DNA of 64,000 bases from an uncultured Alphaproteobacteria bacterium (lineage in GTDB: Bacteria; Pseudomonadota; Alphaproteobacteria; HIMB59; GCA-002718135), in NCBI GenBank assembly GCA_902615845.1, contig CACMQS010000002.1, forward strand, positions 62,001 to 126,000, written 5' to 3'. Below the pieces are notes generated by a model that ran no database searches, was not told the origin of the DNA, and saw only the letters and a program-made list of their open reading frames with translations. Made by a program: the position numbers and the translations under genes. This document shows, one piece after another, positions 54,202 through 64,000 of this stretch (positions are counted from its first letter, which is position 1; each line of letters begins with the position of its first letter).

Positions 54202-55925
54202 ACGAACAAAGAAATTTATATTTGGCTATTGGTATTTCAATTGCGATAATTATTTTTTTTCAATTATTATTTCCAACTCAACCAATTCAAACAACATCCT
54301 TTGAAGAAGATGAAGTCTTAGAGCCTGCAACATCCATTGATGGACAAAGCAGCCAAGCTGTTTCAGAAATACAAAGTAGAGATGAAGCTTTAATTCAAAC
54401 CGACAGAGTTATTTTTGAAAATGCATCTATTAAAGGTTCTATAAATCTAAAAGGAGCAATTTTAGATGACCTCATATTATCAAAATATAAAACTAGCTTA
54501 AAACCTGATTCGAATAATATACAGCTTTTGTTACCGGATGGGACTGCTAATCCATATTATATTGAAACAGGTTGGAAAGAGCTAAAAAATTCTAACATTG
54601 AATTACCTAATTTAGAAACAAATTGGAAAACTAACTCTACCACTCTAAGCCCCTCAAGCCCTGTTACACTTAGTTGGACGAATAATAAAAATATAACTTT
54701 CAAAATCAACTATCAAGTTGATGATGAGTATATGTTTACAATTACACAGGAAATAGAAAATAACAGTGGTGAAGATATTGAAGTTTTTCCATACAGATTA
54801 ATCAAAAGAATAAACACACCAGATACAATTAATTTTTTTATACTTCACGAGGGTTTAATTAGTCTAATAAACGACGAATTATTGGAAAAAAATTATGATG
54901 ATATTGCCGATGATTGTAATTCATCAATGCAAACAAAAAAAGAGTTTTGCGATAATAAAACACAAGGAGGTTGGTTAGGTTTTACAGACAAATATTGGAT
55001 GTCTGCTTTAATTCCTGATGCTGACCAATCCATTAACGTCAATTATAGATACGGAAATAATGGACGTGATAGCTATAGGGCAGGTTATGTTGGTCAAATA
55101 TATAAAATTAACTCGGGTGAAAATATATCTTACGGCGGAAAATTATTTGTGGGTGCAAAAAAATTAAATGTCTTAAGTGCTTATGACGAAAATCTCTCTA
55201 TACCAAGATTTACTGATGCAATTGACTGGGGCTGGTTTAGTTTTTTAACTAAACCTGTTTCATATGCCATTAATTGGTTTTTTGGTTATGCAGGTAATTT
55301 TGGTCTAGCAATAATTGCCTTTACCATTTTAATGCGTTTAATTTTATTCCCACTGGCACAAGCATCTTTTAAATCTATGGCAAAGATGAAAAAACTTCAG
55401 CCTGATATGCAAAGATTAAAAGAAACATATCCAAATGACAGACAAAAAATGCAGCAAGAACTAATGGCCTTGTATAAAAGAGAGGGTGCTAATCCTGTTG
55501 CGGGTTGTCTACCAATTTTAGTACAAATACCAATTTTCTTCTCTTTGTATAAAGTGTTGTTTGTTACGATAGAGATGTATCACGCTCCTTTTTATGGATG
55601 GATTCATGATCTATCTGCGCCAGACCCATTAGGCTTAATGACAATATTTGGATTAGTTCCTTGGGATGTGCCACCTATACTGTCAATAATTGATATTGGT
55701 ATTCTTCCTATCATTATGGGCTTCACTATGTGGTTACAGCAAAAACTAAATCCTGCTCCCGCTGATCCAACACAGGCTAGAATTTTTGCATTACTTCCAT
55801 TTGTATTTACTTTTGTACTAGCTGGTTTTGCAGCTGGTTTAGTTTTATATTGGTCAGTGAACAATATTTTATCAATTGCGCAGCAATGGTATATTCAAAG
55901 AAGAATTTTAGCCAAAAATGGCTAG
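54198..55925 (+). CDS. yidC: Membrane protein insertase YidC
   Basis: A 575-residue insertase. Helix 1 lies at 8-24; a periplasmic beta-supersandwich spans about 60-340; five C-terminal helices hold the conserved [21 protein letters not shown] and [20 protein letters not shown] segments with the hydrophilic-groove arginine. It inserts inner-membrane proteins with or without SecYEG. It overlaps engB by 8 bases. Confidence 0.97.
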   Translation: MNEQRNLYLAIGISIAIIIFFQLLFPTQPIQTTSFEEDEVLEPATSIDGQSSQAVSEIQSRDEALIQTDRVIFENASIKGSINLKGAILDDLILSKYKTSLKPDSNNIQLLLPDGTANPYYIETGWKELKNSNIELPNLETNWKTNSTTLSPSSPVTLSWTNNKNITFKINYQVDDEYMFTITQEIENNSGEDIEVFPYRLIKRINTPDTINFFILHEGLISLINDELLEKNYDDIADDCNSSMQTKKEFCDNKTQGGWLGFTDKYWMSALIPDADQSINVNYRYGNNGRDSYRAGYVGQIYKINSGENISYGGKLFVGAKKLNVLSAYDENLSIPRFTDAIDWGWFSFLTKPVSYAINWFFGYAGNFGLAIIAFTILMRLILFPLAQASFKSMAKMKKLQPDMQRLKETYPNDRQKMQQELMALYKREGANPVAGCLPILVQIPIFFSLYKVLFVTIEMYHAPFYGWIHDLSAPDPLGLMTIFGLVPWDVPPILSIIDIGILPIIMGFTMWLQQKLNPAPADPTQARIFALLPFVFTFVLAGFAAGLVLYWSVNNILSIAQQWYIQRRILAKNG

Positions 55926-56538
55926 CTTAAATAAAAATTTAAATAACTTTTTTAATAATAATAAGTTTTTAGGTTCCTTTCAGTCATTTAAAGACATTCC
56001 CTATTCAGATATAAAAAAAGAATGTTGTTTTATAGGTAGATCTAATGTTGGAAAATCTAGTTTAATAAATTCATTAACTAAAACAAAAAAACTAGCGAAA
56101 ACTAGTAAAACTCCAGGAAGAACACAGGCTATAAATGTTTTTTTAATTAGTGAAAAAATAAATATGATCGATTTACCCGGTTATGGTTTTGCCAAAGTAT
56201 CAAAAGTTGTACGAGAAAACTTAATGACCTTGATTGAAGAATATATAGAAAATAGAGATACACTTGATCATGTTTTTTTACTAATTGACTCAAAAGTTGG
56301 TATCAAAAATTCTGATATTGATATGTTGGATTTATTAAGTGATTGCTCAAGAAAATTTTCCATAATTTTAACTAAAATAGATAAAATATCTAATAACCAT
56401 TTAGAATATCAAAAAAAATCAATTTTAAGTTTAATGCAAAATTATAAAAAATCATTTACGAAAATATATCAATCTGAGACCAAAAAAAATAATGGTATTA
56501 CAGAGATTCAAAGATCTATATACGGGATATCACAATAA
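55918..56538 (+). CDS. engB: Ribosome biogenesis GTPase EngB/YsxC
   Basis: A 206-residue GTPase: G1 GRSNVGKSSLINSLT, the G2-region SKTPGRTQ, G3 DLPGYGFA and G4 TKIDKI. It helps mature the 50S subunit. It overlaps yidC and is followed 2 bases later by argB, a common alphaproteobacterial order. Confidence 0.96.
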   Translation: MASLNKNLNNFFNNNKFLGSFQSFKDIPYSDIKKECCFIGRSNVGKSSLINSLTKTKKLAKTSKTPGRTQAINVFLISEKINMIDLPGYGFAKVSKVVRENLMTLIEEYIENRDTLDHVFLLIDSKVGIKNSDIDMLDLLSDCSRKFSIILTKIDKISNNHLEYQKKSILSLMQNYKKSFTKIYQSETKKNNGITEIQRSIYGISQ

Positions 56539-56540
56539 AT

Positions 56541-57452
56541 ATGAAATTTGATTTTTTATCAGAGAGTGATCAGGCTTATTTTATTCATAAAGCCTCAACC
56601 TTAGTTGAAGCTCTTCCATACATTCGAGAACATAGTGGTGATACCATTGTAATAAAATACGGTGGACATGCAATGGGAGATAAAAAACTGTCTGAGAGTT
56701 TTTCAAGAGATATTGGGTTATTAAAAGAAGTAGGTGTGTCACCAATTATTATTCATGGTGGAGGACCTCAAATTGGTGAGAGACTTAAATCAAAAAATAT
56801 ATCAACACAATTTGTTGAAGGATTACGAGTTACTGATAAAGAAACAATTAAGGTAGTTGAGGAAGTTTTATCTAAGGATATCAATTCAGAAATAGTAGAA
56901 TCTATAAGTGCCTCTGGAGGAAAAGCGATAGGAGTATCTGGTAATGATAACTTAGTCACTGCAACTAAATTGAATGTGGAAATTAAAGATAGTGATTCAA
57001 ATATCGAAAAAATAGTTGATATTGGTTTTGTTGGACAACCAAAACAATTAAACAAAGATATGCTAACTAGCTTTATAAAAAATGGTCAAATACCTGTCAT
57101 ATCTCCTTTAGGTAAGGATGAAAATAATTTTACATATAATATTAATGCTGACACTGTTGCGGGTTTTATAGCAGGTGAGTTACAAGCAAGTAAATTATTA
57201 TTACTAACCGATGTACCTGGAATTTTAGACAAAGATGAAAAATTAATATCATCAATAACTTTAGAAGAAGCTAAAAATATTGCTAATAAAGAATATATTT
57301 CTGGAGGTATGAAGCCGAAAATTAATACATGTATTGATGCAATGAAAAAAGGTGTTAAAAAATCTACTATTTTAGATGGAAGAATTCCTCATTCAGTAAT
57401 ATTAGAGTTATTCACTGAACATGGAATTGGTACACAAATAACAAGTAATTAA
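56541..57452 (+). CDS. argB: Acetylglutamate kinase
   Basis: A 303-residue amino acid kinase. VIKYGGHAM, IIIHGGGPQIGERL, NINADTVAGFIAGEL and SGGMKPKINTC are all present. It phosphorylates N-acetylglutamate in arginine synthesis. The N-terminal helix (about 1-30) is typical of arginine-sensitive hexameric forms. It abuts the nucleotidase gene. Confidence 0.97.
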   Translation: MKFDFLSESDQAYFIHKASTLVEALPYIREHSGDTIVIKYGGHAMGDKKLSESFSRDIGLLKEVGVSPIIIHGGGPQIGERLKSKNISTQFVEGLRVTDKETIKVVEEVLSKDINSEIVESISASGGKAIGVSGNDNLVTATKLNVEIKDSDSNIEKIVDIGFVGQPKQLNKDMLTSFIKNGQIPVISPLGKDENNFTYNINADTVAGFIAGELQASKLLLLTDVPGILDKDEKLISSITLEEAKNIANKEYISGGMKPKINTCIDAMKKGVKKSTILDGRIPHSVILELFTEHGIGTQITSN

Positions 57453-58127
57453 ATGAGCTTTAAAGATAACATCAATACCTGGATATTTGATCTAGATAAC
57501 ACACTGTACTCTGCAGACAGTGGAATTTTTCAGCAAGTACATAAGTTAATGGGTGAGTTTGTAGCTAAAAATTTAAATATGGAATTAGCTGAAGCAAAAA
57601 AACTACAAGCAAAATATTACAAGCAACATGGCACTACATTAAGAGGTATGATGGATAATCATGGTGTAGATCCTGATTATTTTTTAGAAGAAGTTCATAA
57701 GTTAGATTACTCAATTGTTGGTCCAAATCAAAATCTTAATGATGAATTATATAAACTTGAGGGAAGAAAAATTATTTATACAAATGCTAATAAGCAACAT
57801 GTCTTAGATGTGTTAGAGAAAATAAATTTAACAAACTTTTTTGATGAAATATATGATATTAAAATGGCTAATTATATTCCTAAGCCAGAAATTTCTCCCT
57901 ATGAAAAAATTATCGACTTATTTGATATCGAATCAAATAAATCCGCAATGTTTGATGATATTGCAAAGAATTTAGTTCCAGCAAAAAAAGTTGGTTTTAC
58001 ACCTGTCTGGGTTGATGCTGGTTATGAAAATTTTTCCGATGATATTGAAGCATCTAAAGAATATTTAGATTTTCAAACAAGAGATTTGAGTTTATTTTTA
58101 AAAGATGTAAATGAGGGTAAAATATGA
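57453..58127 (+). CDS. HAD-family pyrimidine 5'-nucleotidase
   Basis: A 224-residue HAD hydrolase of the SDT1/pyrimidine nucleotidase group, with the intact nucleophile motif [25 protein letters not shown] as motif II and [13 protein letters not shown] as motif IV. It dephosphorylates nucleoside monophosphates or similar small phosphates. It overlaps dapD by 4 bases within the argB-dapDE run. Confidence 0.88.
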   Translation: MSFKDNINTWIFDLDNTLYSADSGIFQQVHKLMGEFVAKNLNMELAEAKKLQAKYYKQHGTTLRGMMDNHGVDPDYFLEEVHKLDYSIVGPNQNLNDELYKLEGRKIIYTNANKQHVLDVLEKINLTNFFDEIYDIKMANYIPKPEISPYEKIIDLFDIESNKSAMFDDIAKNLVPAKKVGFTPVWVDAGYENFSDDIEASKEYLDFQTRDLSLFLKDVNEGKI

Positions 58128-58948
58128 GTGATCTGGAAAGAATTATAAATGATGCCTTTGAGGAGAGAGATAATATTAATGTCAATACTGTAGGTGATAT
58201 TAGAAATGCAGTAGATGAAACTTTAAACAAACTTGATAGTGGAAACTTAAGGGTTTGTGAAAAAATTAATAATAAATGGCAAGTTAATCAATGGATTAAA
58301 AAGGCAATTCTTTTAAGTTTCAGATTAAATGATAATGAAATCATTAAAGCATCGCATGCTACTTGGTTTGACAAAGTAGAAAGTAAAACTGCAAATTGGA
58401 CTAAAGATAATCATCTGAAAGCAGGATTTCGATATGTACCAGACGCTGTTGTAAGAAAATCCGCATTTATTGCTAAAGGTGTTGTTTTAATGCCTTCTTT
58501 TGTAAATCTTGGTGCATATGTTGACGAAGGAACAATGATTGATACTTGGGCAACAGTTGGCTCATGTGCACAAATAGGTAAAAACTGTCATATTTCTGGA
58601 GGCGCTGGTATTGGCGGTGTACTTGAACCTCTTCAAGCAAATCCTGTGATTATTGAAGACAATTGTTTTATTGGAGCTAGAAGTGAAGTGGCTGAAGGTG
58701 TTATTGTTGGTGAAGGTGCGGTTTTATCAATGGGTGTATTTATTGGAGCATCTACAAAAATAGTCGATCGATCAACTGGGGAAATTCATATGGGAAAAGT
58801 TCCAGCGTATTCAGTTGTGGTACCAGGTACATTACCAGGAAAAAAAGAAGGGGATATTAATCCTTCTTTATACTGTGCAGTTATTGTTAAAAGAGTTGAT
58901 GAAAAAACTAGAAGCAAAACATCAATCAATGATCTTTTAAGAGATTAA
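58124..58948 (+). CDS. dapD: Tetrahydrodipicolinate N-succinyltransferase
   Basis: A 274-residue left-handed beta-helix acyltransferase. The hexapeptide repeats run from about 105 to 230 ([34 protein letters not shown]). It succinylates tetrahydrodipicolinate in lysine and diaminopimelate synthesis. It overlaps dapE by one base, so successive pathway steps are coupled. Confidence 0.97.
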   Translation: MSDLERIINDAFEERDNINVNTVGDIRNAVDETLNKLDSGNLRVCEKINNKWQVNQWIKKAILLSFRLNDNEIIKASHATWFDKVESKTANWTKDNHLKAGFRYVPDAVVRKSAFIAKGVVLMPSFVNLGAYVDEGTMIDTWATVGSCAQIGKNCHISGGAGIGGVLEPLQANPVIIEDNCFIGARSEVAEGVIVGEGAVLSMGVFIGASTKIVDRSTGEIHMGKVPAYSVVVPGTLPGKKEGDINPSLYCAVIVKRVDEKTRSKTSINDLLRD

Positions 58949-60126
58949 TGTCAGAAATTAATTTTGATCCAGTTACTCTTACACAATCCTTAGTTAAATG
59001 TGCAAGTGTAACTCCAAAAGATGAGGGAGCTTTAACAGTCGTTGAAAATCATCTAAGTGCTATAGGATGTGACTGTCATCCATTAATTTTCTCTGGAAAC
59101 AATTCTTATGAAGTAAAAAATTTATTTGCAACGATAGGAAATGAAGGAAAGCATTTTGCTTATGCTGGTCACACAGATGTAGTTCCAGTAGGAAATGAAA
59201 ATTCTTGGAAATATCCTCCTTTTTCAGCAAGAATAGATGATGGTAAACTTTATGGAAGAGGTAGTGAAGATATGAAAAGCAGTGTTGCTTGTTTCATCAG
59301 TGCCGCTAAAAGATTTGTAGATAAATATAAAAATATTCCAGGTAAGATTTCATTTATTATTACAGGAGATGAAGAAAGAGATTCTGTAAACGGCACACCA
59401 AGAATTCTAGAATGGGCAAGTAAACAAAATTATAAATTTGATCATTGTCTTGTTGGTGAACCAACTTCTAAAAATGAGGTCGGCGATAAAGTAAAAATTG
59501 GAAGAAGAGGATCAGTTAGTTTCTTTTTTCAGGTAAAAGGTATTCAAGGACATACTGCAAATTCTCATTTAGCTGAAAATTCTTCACATCACTTAGTGAA
59601 TTTATTAAATAGTATATTAGAAGAGCCGCTAGATGAAGGTAATGAAAATTTTTTACCAACATCAGTTCAAATTGCTACTATTGATATTGGCAATCCTGTT
59701 CAAAACGTAATTCCGGAATTAGCTAAAGCAACAGTTAATATTAGATTTAATGATATGCACTCATCTGACTCACTTATAAAATGGATTGATAATAAAATAG
59801 AAAAGATTTTCTCTAAACTGGAAAACGCTAGTTGCACTTATACTTATGATGCAACAGCTGAGTCATTTTTGAATAAAGCCGGTGATTTATATAATATTAT
59901 TTCAAAATCAATTTCTGATGTCACAGGCAGAAATAGCCCACCTGAGCAAGCAACCGATGGTGGTACATCTGATGCAAGATATATAAAGAACTATTGTGAA
60001 GTAGTAGAGTTAGGTCTTAGAAATCAAACTCTTCATAAAGTAGATGAATTTGTTTTTGTTGAAGATATTATTAAATTAGAAAATATTTATTTTAGAATTT
60101 TAGAAAATTATTTTGATGTTAATTAA
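58948..60126 (+). CDS. dapE: Succinyl-diaminopimelate desuccinylase
   Basis: A 392-residue M20 metallopeptidase. Zinc-site motifs are AYAGHTDVVP, GRGSEDMKS, GDEERDSVNG and VGEPTS, with TDGGTSDARYI near the C-terminus. It releases succinate from N-succinyl-diaminopimelate. It overlaps dapD by one base and the convergent hydroxyacid dehydrogenase by 4. Confidence 0.97.
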   Translation: MSEINFDPVTLTQSLVKCASVTPKDEGALTVVENHLSAIGCDCHPLIFSGNNSYEVKNLFATIGNEGKHFAYAGHTDVVPVGNENSWKYPPFSARIDDGKLYGRGSEDMKSSVACFISAAKRFVDKYKNIPGKISFIITGDEERDSVNGTPRILEWASKQNYKFDHCLVGEPTSKNEVGDKVKIGRRGSVSFFFQVKGIQGHTANSHLAENSSHHLVNLLNSILEEPLDEGNENFLPTSVQIATIDIGNPVQNVIPELAKATVNIRFNDMHSSDSLIKWIDNKIEKIFSKLENASCTYTYDATAESFLNKAGDLYNIISKSISDVTGRNSPPEQATDGGTSDARYIKNYCEVVELGLRNQTLHKVDEFVFVEDIIKLENIYFRILENYFDVN

Positions 60127-61055
60127 TATCCATCAGATGGATTAACATCTGATTTTATATTTTTATTTTTTCTTAGTTTTTTATATTTGGAGTACATATA
60201 TTTAACAGATGGCTCTATAGCTGTTACACCTGCAACGTGTGGAGTAATAGTTACATTTGGCAGTTTCCAAAATTGACTACTTGATTTTAAAGGTTCATTT
60301 TTAAAGACATCTAAATAAGCATAAAAATTTTTGTTTTTCTTTAAATGATTTAGAAGATCTTTCTCTTCAATTGCATTTCCTCTGCCTATATTTATTAAAC
60401 AAGAATTTTTTTTCATATTCTTTAAAAACTTTTTATCTATTATGTTATTTGTTTGAGATGTTGATGGTAGAATAGAAATAATAACATCAGAGCATTTGAT
60501 AAAACTTATAATATTTTTACCCGTATATATTTTTACATTTTTTACTTTTGCTCGATTTTTTTTATATGCAATAACATTATAATTTAATTTATTTAGTAAT
60601 TTTGCAATATGATTTCCAAGAAAGCCTAAACCTAAAATACCCACTGTTAAATTTTTATTATCAATTGGTGTCCTTTCTCCAGACCAGTATTGTTTGATTT
60701 GAGAATTTTGAAAAATTTTAAAATTTAATTGATAATTTAGTATTTGAGCTAAAGAATAATTGGCAATTCTCTCCCCCATTTCTTCATCTTTTATTCTGAT
60801 TATGGGAATTTTTTTATTATAATTTTTAAGTTTTAGAATGTGATCTACTCCAGCTCCCATAGAGAAAATAACTTGGAGATTTTTTAGTCTTGAAAGAATA
60901 TTATCTGGTAGATTCCAAATGATTGCACAATTTACATCATAAAAATTTTTATAATCTTTTATAGAAATTATTTTTTCATTTTTAAAATATTTTTTTATTG
61001 TTTTTTTCCAAACATCAATTTTATCAAAAGTTGTGTTATGAAATAAAATAGTCAT
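60123..61055 (-). CDS. D-2-hydroxyacid dehydrogenase, GhrA type
   Basis: A 310-residue NAD(P)-dependent dehydrogenase resembling glyoxylate/hydroxypyruvate reductase A. The Rossmann motif is VGILGLGFLGNHIAKLL; the catalytic Arg lies in INIGRGNAIEE, and the Glu and His lie in YLDVFKNEPL and TPHVAGVTA. It would reduce glyoxylate or hydroxypyruvate. It overlaps the glycosyltransferase gene upstream by 4 bases. Confidence 0.88.
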   Translation of the reverse strand: MTILFHNTTFDKIDVWKKTIKKYFKNEKIISIKDYKNFYDVNCAIIWNLPDNILSRLKNLQVIFSMGAGVDHILKLKNYNKKIPIIRIKDEEMGERIANYSLAQILNYQLNFKIFQNSQIKQYWSGERTPIDNKNLTVGILGLGFLGNHIAKLLNKLNYNVIAYKKNRAKVKNVKIYTGKNIISFIKCSDVIISILPSTSQTNNIIDKKFLKNMKKNSCLINIGRGNAIEEKDLLNHLKKNKNFYAYLDVFKNEPLKSSSQFWKLPNVTITPHVAGVTAIEPSVKYMYSKYKKLRKNKNIKSDVNPSDGY

Positions 61056-62155
61056 TGAATATCATCTATTAACTTATTGTATTTTACTACTTGTTTTTCC
61101 CAGATTAATTCATTTTCTGCTCTATTTTTTGCATTTTGTCCTAATTCAATTCTATTTTGTTTGTTCTCAACTAAATTTTTAATTGATTCATCTAATTCAT
61201 TAAAATTATTAATAATTAAACCTGTTTTATTATGCAATACAGCTTCAGGAGTACCTCCAACATTTGAGGCAATTGAAGGAATTCCATATTGTGCTGCTTC
61301 AATGTAGGCGATTCCAAAACCTTCAATAGAATTTGCATGAGTTTCATCTATTGTCGGCATGATCATAATATCAGTCTTAGAAAAAATGAATTTTTTTTGA
61401 TTTTCATTTATTGTTCCAACTAACTTCACATTTGATTCTAGATTATAATTTTTTATTTCTTTCTTTATATTCTCTAACTGATCACCTTCACCAGCAATTA
61501 TATATTGAATATCTGGATAAATTTTTTTTAAATTAAAAATAGATTTAAGAATATACGAATGTCCTTTTCTTTTTTCTAGTCTGGCAAGAGTAAGCAACGT
61601 TGGATAACTATCATCTAAATCTATTGCTTGTTCTATAATATTCTTAGTAGATTTTACACCTGGATAGATAACCTCAATTTTTTTAAAGTTTTCACTTATT
61701 TTTGAAAGTAAGTTTTTAGTATATGATGAATTGACCACCAATGCGTTTGCTAATTCTAAAACTTTCTTTATTCGTTTATGATGATTATCGTTTTTGATTA
61801 TTATTTCGTTTCCGTGAACAAGACTAATAATTGGGATTTTTTTTTCTTTCAAAAAATTAATTGGTAGCTCAAGACTTTTCCAGCTATCAGTGATGACTGC
61901 TTCAACATTATTTGAAGAACAAATATTTTTAAGTTGATTAAATTTTTTTCTTTTTCTTAAAAATTTTAAACCCTTAAATCTTAATATTGAAAAATTTTTA
62001 TTGTTTTTATCAAATTTTAAATCTTTAGCACTGTTTTGTTGGTCAGCTAAAACCTTTACATCGTGTTTATGACTTAAATTTAATGCTATGTCATACATTA
62101 ATGTTTCAATTCCCCCTACTCTAGATGGAAAACATTGTGTTAAAATTATTATCAT
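61052..62155 (-). CDS. Glycosyltransferase family 4
   Basis: A 367-residue GT-B glycosyltransferase. The N-terminal FPSRVGGIETLMYDIALNL is the acceptor-side glycine-rich loop; the C-terminal domain has LLTLARLEKRKGH and the EX7E motif in EGFGIAYIEAAQYGIPSIASNVGGTPEA. It transfers a sugar from a nucleotide sugar, probably into a surface polysaccharide or glycolipid. Its only operon partner is the dehydrogenase, so the substrate is unknown. Confidence 0.9.
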   Translation of the reverse strand: MIIILTQCFPSRVGGIETLMYDIALNLSHKHDVKVLADQQNSAKDLKFDKNNKNFSILRFKGLKFLRKRKKFNQLKNICSSNNVEAVITDSWKSLELPINFLKEKKIPIISLVHGNEIIIKNDNHHKRIKKVLELANALVVNSSYTKNLLSKISENFKKIEVIYPGVKSTKNIIEQAIDLDDSYPTLLTLARLEKRKGHSYILKSIFNLKKIYPDIQYIIAGEGDQLENIKKEIKNYNLESNVKLVGTINENQKKFIFSKTDIMIMPTIDETHANSIEGFGIAYIEAAQYGIPSIASNVGGTPEAVLHNKTGLIINNFNELDESIKNLVENKQNRIELGQNAKNRAENELIWEKQVVKYNKLIDDIQ

Positions 62156-62271
62156 TGGAAGTTATAATATTATAGAATCTATGAAGTATTAATGTACAAA
62201 GTCAATCAGGAACAATTAATTTTAATTATTATTAAATAATTTAAGTACATTTAAATTTTTAAAATATTTAT

Positions 62272-62290
62272 ATATGCATTTTTTGCATAT
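62272..62290. promoter_or_regulatory. Inverted repeat upstream of the 58-residue ORF
   Basis: ATATGCA-TTTTT-TGCATAT, a perfect 7-base inverted repeat, lies 69 bases upstream of the small ORF in the largest non-coding gap of the window (62156-62358). It could be an operator or weak hairpin. The rest of the gap is AT-rich with nothing else I can identify. Confidence 0.35.
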
Positions 62291-62358
62291 TAAAATTCAT
62301 ATTTTTATACTTTGATTGCATAAAATAATTACTATTTTTGTATTGAAAGGAATAAAAA

Positions 62359-62535
62359 ATGATTAATGTTTTTAACTTTTTTAACAAAGTGTACGAGGAT
62401 TTAAGCGACAAAAACTACAATAATGATGAGGATTTAGTTAAATATTTCAAATCTGAATATGGAAAAGAATGGAAAATTGAATTAGACAAGCATCTCCTAA
62501 GAACTGAATTTGATATCAATAAGAAAGCCGCATAA
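62359..62535 (+). CDS. Hypothetical 58-residue protein
   Basis: Below the track's cutoff. ATG at 62359 is preceded by AAAGGA 7 bases upstream, a good ribosome binding site. The product is MINVFNFFNKVYEDLSDKNY then an acidic, lysine-rich helix-like part (DLVKYFKSEYGKEWKIELDK). No signal peptide or membrane segment is visible. Its stop lies inside a strong terminator hairpin. It resembles no family I know. Its own promoter gap, ribosome site and terminator support a real gene. Confidence 0.6.
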   Translation: MINVFNFFNKVYEDLSDKNYNNDEDLVKYFKSEYGKEWKIELDKHLLRTEFDINKKAA

Positions 62536-62546
62536 TTGGCGGCTTT
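62524..62546. terminator. Bidirectional terminator
   Basis: AAAGCCGC-ATAATTG-GCGGCTTT is an 8-base GC-rich stem with a 7-base loop, rare in this AT-rich window. It overlaps the stop of the 58-residue gene and lies 3 bases after the stop of the convergent aminopeptidase gene, serving both. Confidence 0.85.
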
Positions 62547-62548
62547 AA

Positions 62549-64000
62549 CTAAACTTCAGAAGTTACCTTTTTAAGCCAATCTCTTTCTTGTTTATCAAGG
62601 TGGGTGTGCAATGTTTCATACACTTTTCTATGATATTTATTTAGCCAGTGTATTTCAATTTGATCAAGCATGCTACTCTCAATGAGATCCAAATCTATTG
62701 GACACCACGAAATGTTTTCAAAATATAATTTCTTATCATTATTCTCTTTTATCACGACTAAATTTTCTGTTCTTATACCATATTCATTTTCTTTATAGTA
62801 TCCAGGTTCATTGGATAAAATCATTCCTGGAAGCAACTCAACGCTATCAAACATTGATTTTTTAGCAATACGTTGTGGGGCTTCATGGACACTCAAAAAA
62901 CTTCCTATACCGTGACCGGTACCATGATCATAATCTAAATTAATTTCTTGTAGACTTTTTCTTGCTAGATGATCAATATCAGTTCCTCTTGTTCCCTTTT
63001 CAAAAACATGATTTGATAATGCAATATGACCTTTAAGAACTCTCGTAAATCTATCTTTTTGTTCTGTTGTTGCTTCACCTAAAATTATAGTTCTTGTTAT
63101 ATCGGTTGTTCCATCAAAATATTGCCCTCCTGAGTCAACAAGATAAATATTATTATCTGAGAAAGATGATTTTCCTTCTTCAGTAACACGGTAATGAGGA
63201 AGGGCTGCATTTTGATCAATTGCTGATATTGTATCAAAAGATAGAGAATGAAATAATTCATTTTTTCTTCGCAGATTTTCTAAATGATGTGCAACACTTA
63301 TTTCATCATTTGATTTAGGATCCATGATATTTTTTAACCAATAAATATATTTGGTAATACTAACACCATCTCTTATATGTGCTTTTTTTGCCCCATCAAG
63401 TTCAGTTTCATTCTTGATAGCTTTTAACAAAATACATGGATTTGCTAAATTTTTAGTATTTATTTTTTGTTTTCTTAAAAGGTCTAAAAAATAAAAAGTA
63501 GTGGAATTAAAATCTAAACCAATTGATTCAGATGAATTAATGTTATTAAAAATTGATCCGATATTTTCAATATTATTAATATTTATTAGTGTTTGGATTT
63601 CTTTTTTTAGAATTTCTGGCATTGAAGACTCTTTAATATACAAAGAGTGTTTATTATTTTTTGAAATTAGAAGATAAGAATAAAGCAACGGTGTATATTT
63701 TATATCATCTGCTCTTAAATTTAATAGCCAAGCAATATTATCAAGCCCAGAAACAAAGTAATGATCAATTTCATTTTGATCTAAAAATTTTTTTAAAATA
63801 TCTAATTTCTCACTTCTGCTCTGACCAGCAAAACTTGTTGGATGATCAAATATATCTGTATACTGAGTTTTTGGTTGATTTTCCCATATTAAATCAACAA
63901 AATTTTTATCTATTAGTTGGAGTTGAGATTTTGAATTCTCTAACATTTTAACCACTTTTTCAATTTCTATAATTGAATGAAGAGTTGGATCTAATGCAAT
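62549..64000 (-). CDS. pepP: Aminopeptidase P family protein, 5' end cut by window edge
   Basis: The track starts at GTG 63955, but the frame is open to the window edge and the extra residues (ALDPTLHSIIEIEKV) match the family, so the start lies outside. About 484 residues are visible; full-length members have near 600. The middle creatinase-like domain has SGLDNIAWLLNLRADDI. The C-terminal pita-bread domain carries the metal ligands YLVDSGGQYFDGTTDITRT, DHGTGHGIG, VHEAP and LSNEPGYY. It removes N-terminal residues ahead of proline using two metal ions. Confidence 0.92.
   Translation of the reverse strand: MALDPTLHSIIEIEKVVKMLENSKSQLQLIDKNFVDLIWENQPKTQYTDIFDHPTSFAGQSRSEKLDILKKFLDQNEIDHYFVSGLDNIAWLLNLRADDIKYTPLLYSYLLISKNNKHSLYIKESSMPEILKKEIQTLININNIENIGSIFNNINSSESIGLDFNSTTFYFLDLLRKQKINTKNLANPCILLKAIKNETELDGAKKAHIRDGVSITKYIYWLKNIMDPKSNDEISVAHHLENLRRKNELFHSLSFDTISAIDQNAALPHYRVTEEGKSSFSDNNIYLVDSGGQYFDGTTDITRTIILGEATTEQKDRFTRVLKGHIALSNHVFEKGTRGTDIDHLARKSLQEINLDYDHGTGHGIGSFLSVHEAPQRIAKKSMFDSVELLPGMILSNEPGYYKENEYGIRTENLVVIKENNDKKLYFENISWCPIDLDLIESSMLDQIEIHWLNKYHRKVYETLHTHLDKQERDWLKKVTSEV

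Noticed and set aside
62156-62358. tRNA or small RNA gene in the largest gap
   Set aside because: No cloverleaf, CCA end or GC-rich helix can be found; the gap is almost pure A/T apart from a 7-base inverted repeat.

Overview
This is a very AT-rich, tightly packed bacterial chromosome segment. No gap without a gene exceeds about 200 bases, and many neighbouring genes overlap by 1-4 bases. The gene set points to an alphaproteobacterium: a fused-order petABC bc1 operon with PetP/PetR-like regulators, a COQ9/TetR-like protein beside proC, a BMFP/UbiK protein, an NDUFAF7-type methyltransferase and the rpmH-rnpA-yidD-yidC-engB block. Low GC and small spacers suggest a streamlined marine lineage such as SAR11 or AEGEAN-169/HIMB59. 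That placement is inferred; there is no rRNA gene in the window and I found no tRNA gene.

Layout. 1-4.3 kb: alanine dehydrogenase (cut by the window edge) and an omega-aminotransferase, divergent from a phosphate acetyltransferase and a DMT permease. 4.3-10.1 kb: a minus-strand operon with a sugar-type ABC importer (binding protein and two permeases, no ATPase), a SnoaL-like protein, a HAD-like protein lacking its catalytic aspartates and an SDR. A divergent LacI regulator follows, then a frameshifted alpha/beta hydrolase. 11.9-17.5 kb: two divergent operons, cupin - SnoaL-like - MetE-like and SnoaL-like - HisD paralogue resembling sulfopropanediol dehydrogenase HpsN. 17.5-22 kb: CysNC, CysD, CysQ and a Ca2+/Na+ antiporter. 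22-25.5 kb: a GMC oxidoreductase convergent with sulfoacetaldehyde acetyltransferase Xsc. Taken together, 1-25 kb looks like an organosulfonate and small-molecule catabolic region: taurine, and possibly isethionate, feed into sulfoacetaldehyde, then acetyl phosphate, then acetyl-CoA.

25.6-44.6 kb is mostly housekeeping: uvrC, pgsA, moaDE, ilvE, MarR/response regulator/kinase, proC, lgt, midA, pgeF, prs, rplY, pth, ychF, the bc1 operon, trmL and pirin.

44.7-51.2 kb is a zinc-acquisition island. It holds a 29-residue peptide with nine cysteines that the ORF track missed, a DUF1636 protein, an 84-residue CHEPDCPP protein, a WD40 protein, a COG0523/CobW GTPase, an unusually large ZnuA carrying DH(DDH)x20 plus an extra inserted domain, ZnuC, ZnuB and a Zur-like Fur protein. 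A near-perfect Zur-type palindrome lies between znuA and znuC. This island is the most interesting part of the window.

51.2-64 kb is housekeeping again: a short CCA-adding enzyme, panC, rpmH, rnpA, yidD, yidC, engB, argB, a nucleotidase, dapD, dapE, a hydroxyacid dehydrogenase, a glycosyltransferase, a 58-residue orphan and an aminopeptidase P that runs off the right edge.
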